From Actinomycetota bacterium (GTDB lineage: Bacteria > Cyanobacteriota > Vampirovibrionia > Obscuribacterales > Obscuribacteraceae), in NCBI GenBank assembly GCA_903970355.1, contig CAJCIF010000356.1, forward strand, positions 1 through 16,516: a DNA stretch of 16,516 nt. Reading direction: 5' to 3'. Position 1 is the first letter of the stretch. Every line of letters begins with the position of its first letter. Below the pieces are notes generated by a model. That model did not search any database. It saw only the letters and a program-made list of their open reading frames with translations, and was not told where the DNA came from. This document shows, piece by piece, positions 13,586 through 16,516 of this stretch. A program made the position numbers and the translations under genes.

Positions 13586-15841
13586 ATGATACGCCCACAG
13601 TTCTCTTTCTCTCCTAAGCCATTCGCGCGCACTGCGCATGGTCGTAGGCGCGGCGAACGCGGTGCATCCACGATTGCTCTCGTTTTGATTTTGGTATTCT
13701 TCGGTATTTTGCCACTTGCCCTTTTGGGTTTTGAAATGGCACGTGCATCCCTCGTACAAATTGAACTGCAGAATGTTACTGACTCTGCAGCATTGGGCGC
13801 TACAGCCGTTTTGGCAGGTGGTTCTGGATCTAATGCCACGAACTCACAGCTGAATGCTATACAAGGAGGGCTCGAGTTTTTCGTAATGAATAGCATTATG
13901 AATGTCCCTCTCTACGCCAATACAGGCGCGGCGCCCTTACTGCCAACTGGTTTTCCAACTGCCACAGCTAATGTGTCGCTTTATTATCCACCATCCGGTG
14001 GTGGTACTACTCCCACTTTTGCTAACGGACCTAATGCACTTTGGCCTGCAAACAATGCTTTGCCAGTAGGTCAAGCTTGGTTTGTCTGTAGCTTTTACGA
14101 CAACACAGGTGCTGCGCAACCTTTGGGTACCGCTGCTGTTCAAACCATTCAGATTCAAACCTTTTTTACGGAAGCACCAATCTTCTTCGGCACTTTTCTG
14201 CCTATTGCTCAACAATTTACAGTATCTGCCGTTTCTTACGGTGGTCTGCCAATGTTGGATCTAGTTCTATGTTTTGACATGTCCGGATCTATGGATGATG
14301 CTACTCCTGTTTGTCTCGTGGAACGCTACTGGCAAACCACTCCCGCGCAAGTTATATGGGCAACCTGTGTAGGTACAGGGCTCACAAGCATGACCGATGC
14401 TGTAACTAATCCGATGGGAACTTACACCTTTAGTCCGTGCGGAGGAGATCCCACTGCATGTCTAGATAACATTGCTACCCTTCTTAGTCTTTCTACTGCT
14501 ACTTCTCCGAACGGCACCAGTACAAATGCTGCTCAACCTCAACAATTAATAGGTATGGACTATAAATACTACAGTCCAGCATCACCACCAGCCCATGAAT
14601 ATACATTTGCCAATGACAATGGTTGTGCTTTGCGAATATTGCCAAATTCGGCAAGCGCTGTCGCAACTTCGGCAGCTATTATTCCCGAAGCAGGTTGTGT
14701 ACCAGGAAATACTCCTACACCACTAAGTAATGGCAATCTAACTGCTACAAACCCCACACCGCCATCACCAACACTCGGCGGGGCCAATCAAACGCAGTTT
14801 ACAGACATGGTTGTCCTCTTAGGTAGTGTCCAATCAACTAGCTCAACCTTCAACTTTCTGAATAGTCCTGCGGTATGTGTAGAAGCAAGCCGCGGCAATA
14901 TGGAGAGCATGGCAGAGGCGGTTAGTGCCCTAAACCTAGCTTCCGGCACCTCTGCAATTCCAGCAGGAACTTCAACGAGCTACAGCCAGCTTAATACTGC
15001 CATGAGCGCAAATGCTGGTGGTGGCTGGTATCAAGCCTATTGGTACGGAGCACGATGCTTCCAATTTCCAATGGTTGTATCGATTCAATCCGCCATACAG
15101 TTCATACAAACAATGACGAACTCCAGTAATGCTCACTTTGGAATCGTCTGTTTCAGCGGTCAAGCACCAGGTGCTACCGGTGCTGTGTGGAATCCGGCTT
15201 CTGATGCTCTCGCGGCAACAGGAAACTATAACGCTGACTTGTTCTATCCGAATCCAGGAACCAGCTTGTCTGGAACGAATGCGAATCCTGCCACCAACAA
15301 TGCTCTAGCAGGATTTCCTCTACCATACGTAGCCTTAAGTTCTACCTTATCCAACGAAACCACTTGCGAAACTGCCTTAACGGGTGACACCGGAAGCACA
15401 ACGCAATCCCAACTAGCACCAACCTACCTTCCTGCTACTGCACTTGGTGGCACCGATATGGTTGATGCTATGACCAATGCACTTGGCATGTTTAGTGGCG
15501 GAAGGCGTACAAATGCCAAACCAGCCGCTGTGTTATTTACAGATGGTATTCCGGATCGTCCAATTGGAGGTTCAAACGATTACGGCACATTTGCTGAAGC
15601 AAGTGCCTACAATTCTTCCAGTATTCCACTGTTCACAATTGGTCTGTACCAAAACAATGCAGTTGCAACTGCTCAGAATAGCATCCTTGGTGATGGTCAC
15701 TCGTCAGCACAAGGTATTGCATATTATTCCGGAAACGGAGCGACTTTCAACCAGGTTAGCGCTTCCTCCGGAGAAAGTGGCTTGAATGCTGCTTTCCAAG
15801 CCATTGCAAAGAGCCTGGTTGTGTTGCAGCAAACCAAGTAA
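13586..15841 (+). CDS. TadG-like exported protein with a split vWA domain
   Basis: 751 residues. The N-terminus RGERG/ASTIALVLILVFF is TadE/TadG-like but has Ala, not Glu, at +5, as is usual for TadG. One membrane helix spans about 29-49, followed by VTDSAALGATAVLAGG, the Tad_N-type hallmark. A vWA domain begins at LDLVLCFDMSGSM with MIDAS residues Asp231, Ser233 and Ser235. The rest of the domain resumes at VSIQSAIQFIQTM (about 495-509) and FGIVCFSG (about 518-525), with MIDAS Thr623 (GGTDMVDA) and Asp653 (LFTDGIPD). About 250 residues with eight cysteines separate the first MIDAS motif from the first helix, and about 95 more lie before Thr623. GGAGG at 13571-13575 supports the ATG start. 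The exported part is probably surface- or periplasm-exposed and may bind a divalent metal and an adhesive ligand (inference). Confidence 0.85.
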   Translation: MIRPQFSFSPKPFARTAHGRRRGERGASTIALVLILVFFGILPLALLGFEMARASLVQIELQNVTDSAALGATAVLAGGSGSNATNSQLNAIQGGLEFFVMNSIMNVPLYANTGAAPLLPTGFPTATANVSLYYPPSGGGTTPTFANGPNALWPANNALPVGQAWFVCSFYDNTGAAQPLGTAAVQTIQIQTFFTEAPIFFGTFLPIAQQFTVSAVSYGGLPMLDLVLCFDMSGSMDDATPVCLVERYWQTTPAQVIWATCVGTGLTSMTDAVTNPMGTYTFSPCGGDPTACLDNIATLLSLSTATSPNGTSTNAAQPQQLIGMDYKYYSPASPPAHEYTFANDNGCALRILPNSASAVATSAAIIPEAGCVPGNTPTPLSNGNLTATNPTPPSPTLGGANQTQFTDMVVLLGSVQSTSSTFNFLNSPAVCVEASRGNMESMAEAVSALNLASGTSAIPAGTSTSYSQLNTAMSANAGGGWYQAYWYGARCFQFPMVVSIQSAIQFIQTMTNSSNAHFGIVCFSGQAPGATGAVWNPASDALAATGNYNADLFYPNPGTSLSGTNANPATNNALAGFPLPYVALSSTLSNETTCETALTGDTGSTTQSQLAPTYLPATALGGTDMVDAMTNALGMFSGGRRTNAKPAAVLFTDGIPDRPIGGSNDYGTFAEASAYNSSSIPLFTIGLYQNNAVATAQNSILGDGHSSAQGIAYYSGNGATFNQVSASSGESGLNAAFQAIAKSLVVLQQTK

Positions 15842-15871
15842 ATCCTACACATCGACTACAGGAATAAGGCC

Positions 15872-16516
15872 GTGCCTAATATAGACAGTAAACGATTGAA
15901 GAATGGCTTGCGGAAGGTCGCCGCGAGCATCACGATAGAACTTGCCGCAATGGCATTGTTGTTCATTGTGTTTGCAGTTCTTGCCTTTGACGTTCTAGTC
16001 GTAATACTTGGCTATTCGATGCTGGAAAGTTCAGCACGGGATGCCGCTCGAGCTGCTGCTTCTACCAACCCAGGTTCACCCGGGTCAACAACCACAACAT
16101 CGAGCAACTATATGGGTAATGCTATTGCGGCTGCACAAAATGCCTGTCGCATTCACAACCCATTTGGTGGCTTGGTTACTGCTCCTTATGTAGACAATTC
16201 AACCAACACGTATCCTTCGGGCAACAGCTCGGCAGATGTTAACTACCAACCGTATGCATACGGTAGTACACCGCCTGCTGGAGTTAATGCTCTCGCTCAA
16301 GGCATCCAGCCCTTTGTTACGGTTAAAACGCATTGCACGGTTACAATTCCGGTTCCTATTCCGTTCTTAGGTAGTACCTTTTATGGATCGACCTACGGAA
16401 CGGGCGGTAACACAATTAGTTACTCCAGATCCTATACATATCCTGTTTTAACAGCACAGAACTCAATACCACCACCGACCGGTGGACCACCGTCACCACC
16501 ACCAGCGCCGCCGCCA
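15872..16516 (+). CDS. TadE-like pseudopilin with polyproline tail (3' truncated by window edge)
   Basis: A 215-codon frame from the GTG at 15872 stays open to the right edge. AGGA (15860-15863) lies 8 bases upstream and the TadG stop 30 bases upstream. Residues 1-18 are a basic leader (MPNIDSKRLKNGLRKVAA), then SITIELAAMALLFIVFAV places Glu23 at +5 after a predicted cleavage at Ala18/Ser19, with a hydrophobic helix at about 24-47. GYSMLESSARDAARAAAS matches the TadE post-helix segment. The middle is Ser/Thr/Gly/Tyr-rich, with two cysteines (in QNACRIH and KTHCTV). The visible end (about 197-215) is proline-rich (PPPTGGPPSPPPAPPP) and continues past the window. Cleavage after Ala instead of Gly is less usual. 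Confidence 0.72.
   Translation, partial: MPNIDSKRLKNGLRKVAASITIELAAMALLFIVFAVLAFDVLVVILGYSMLESSARDAARAAASTNPGSPGSTTTTSSNYMGNAIAAAQNACRIHNPFGGLVTAPYVDNSTNTYPSGNSSADVNYQPYAYGSTPPAGVNALAQGIQPFVTVKTHCTVTIPVPIPFLGSTFYGSTYGTGGNTISYSRSYTYPVLTAQNSIPPPTGGPPSPPPAPPP

Noticed and set aside
16008..16193. 61-codon plus-strand open frame
   Set aside because: It is out of frame with the longer GTG-initiated frame (15872 to the edge), which has a Shine-Dalgarno and TadE-like features.

Overview
This is a protein-coding bacterial chromosome segment with no RNA genes, insertion sequences, phage genes or CRISPR arrays that I can see. Base composition looks intermediate (mid-to-high 40s % GC by eye). Genes are tightly packed, with GTG starts and clear Shine-Dalgarno sites. 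An envelope-spanning TonB-C-like protein, large TPR proteins, an HTTM pair and Tad-type pseudopilins suggest a free-living or biofilm-forming bacterium with a complex envelope. The mix recalls the non-photosynthetic cyanobacterial sister groups (Melainabacteria/Vampirovibrionia, Obscuribacter-like). That assignment is a low-confidence impression, since no ribosomal marker is present.

Layout. (1) 1-2128: central carbon metabolism. The C-terminal part of a class II fumarase is cut by the left edge, followed by a strong hairpin and acetate kinase. (2) 2118-2714 (minus): a TetR-family repressor whose 3' end overlaps ackA. Its own promoter contains a perfect palindromic operator. (3) 2865-6372 (plus): a tight three-gene unit of a FIST sensory protein, a secreted or anchored TonB-C-like protein with a Gln/Pro repeat tail, and a MEMO1-AMMECR1 fusion (AmmeMemoRadiSam B+A). 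(4) 6386-6922 (minus): a membrane protein that looks like an M48/M56 metallopeptidase fold without its zinc-binding histidines. (5) 6923-7141: a divergent intergenic stretch with several nested inverted repeats. (6) 7142-12228 (plus): a small two-helix membrane protein; a very large single-pass TPR protein with a Lys-Glu-Ala-Pro repeat region; and an abutting and overlapping pair, a small membrane-anchored partner and an HTTM-domain (gamma-carboxylase-like) integral membrane protein. (7) 12199-12804 (minus): an anchored helical-repeat (TPR-like) protein. (8) 12940-16516 (plus): three consecutive Tad-type genes, namely a TadE-like pseudopilin, a TadG-like vWA protein with an unusually large insert, and a second TadE-like pseudopilin running off the right edge with a polyproline tail.

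How the parts may work together (inference). The divergent TetR/FIST region may be one regulated locus in which the repressor autoregulates and possibly controls the FIST-TonB_C-MEMO unit. The TPR protein and HTTM pair are contiguous and probably co-transcribed. The tad-type genes would supply minor pilins or surface proteins to a Tad secretion machine encoded elsewhere, possibly just beyond the right edge. The least conventional items are the apparently dead M48-like protein, the MEMO1-AMMECR1/FIST/TonB_C operon, the repeat-rich TPR anchor next to the HTTM pair, and the vWA domain split by a ~250-residue cysteine-containing insert.
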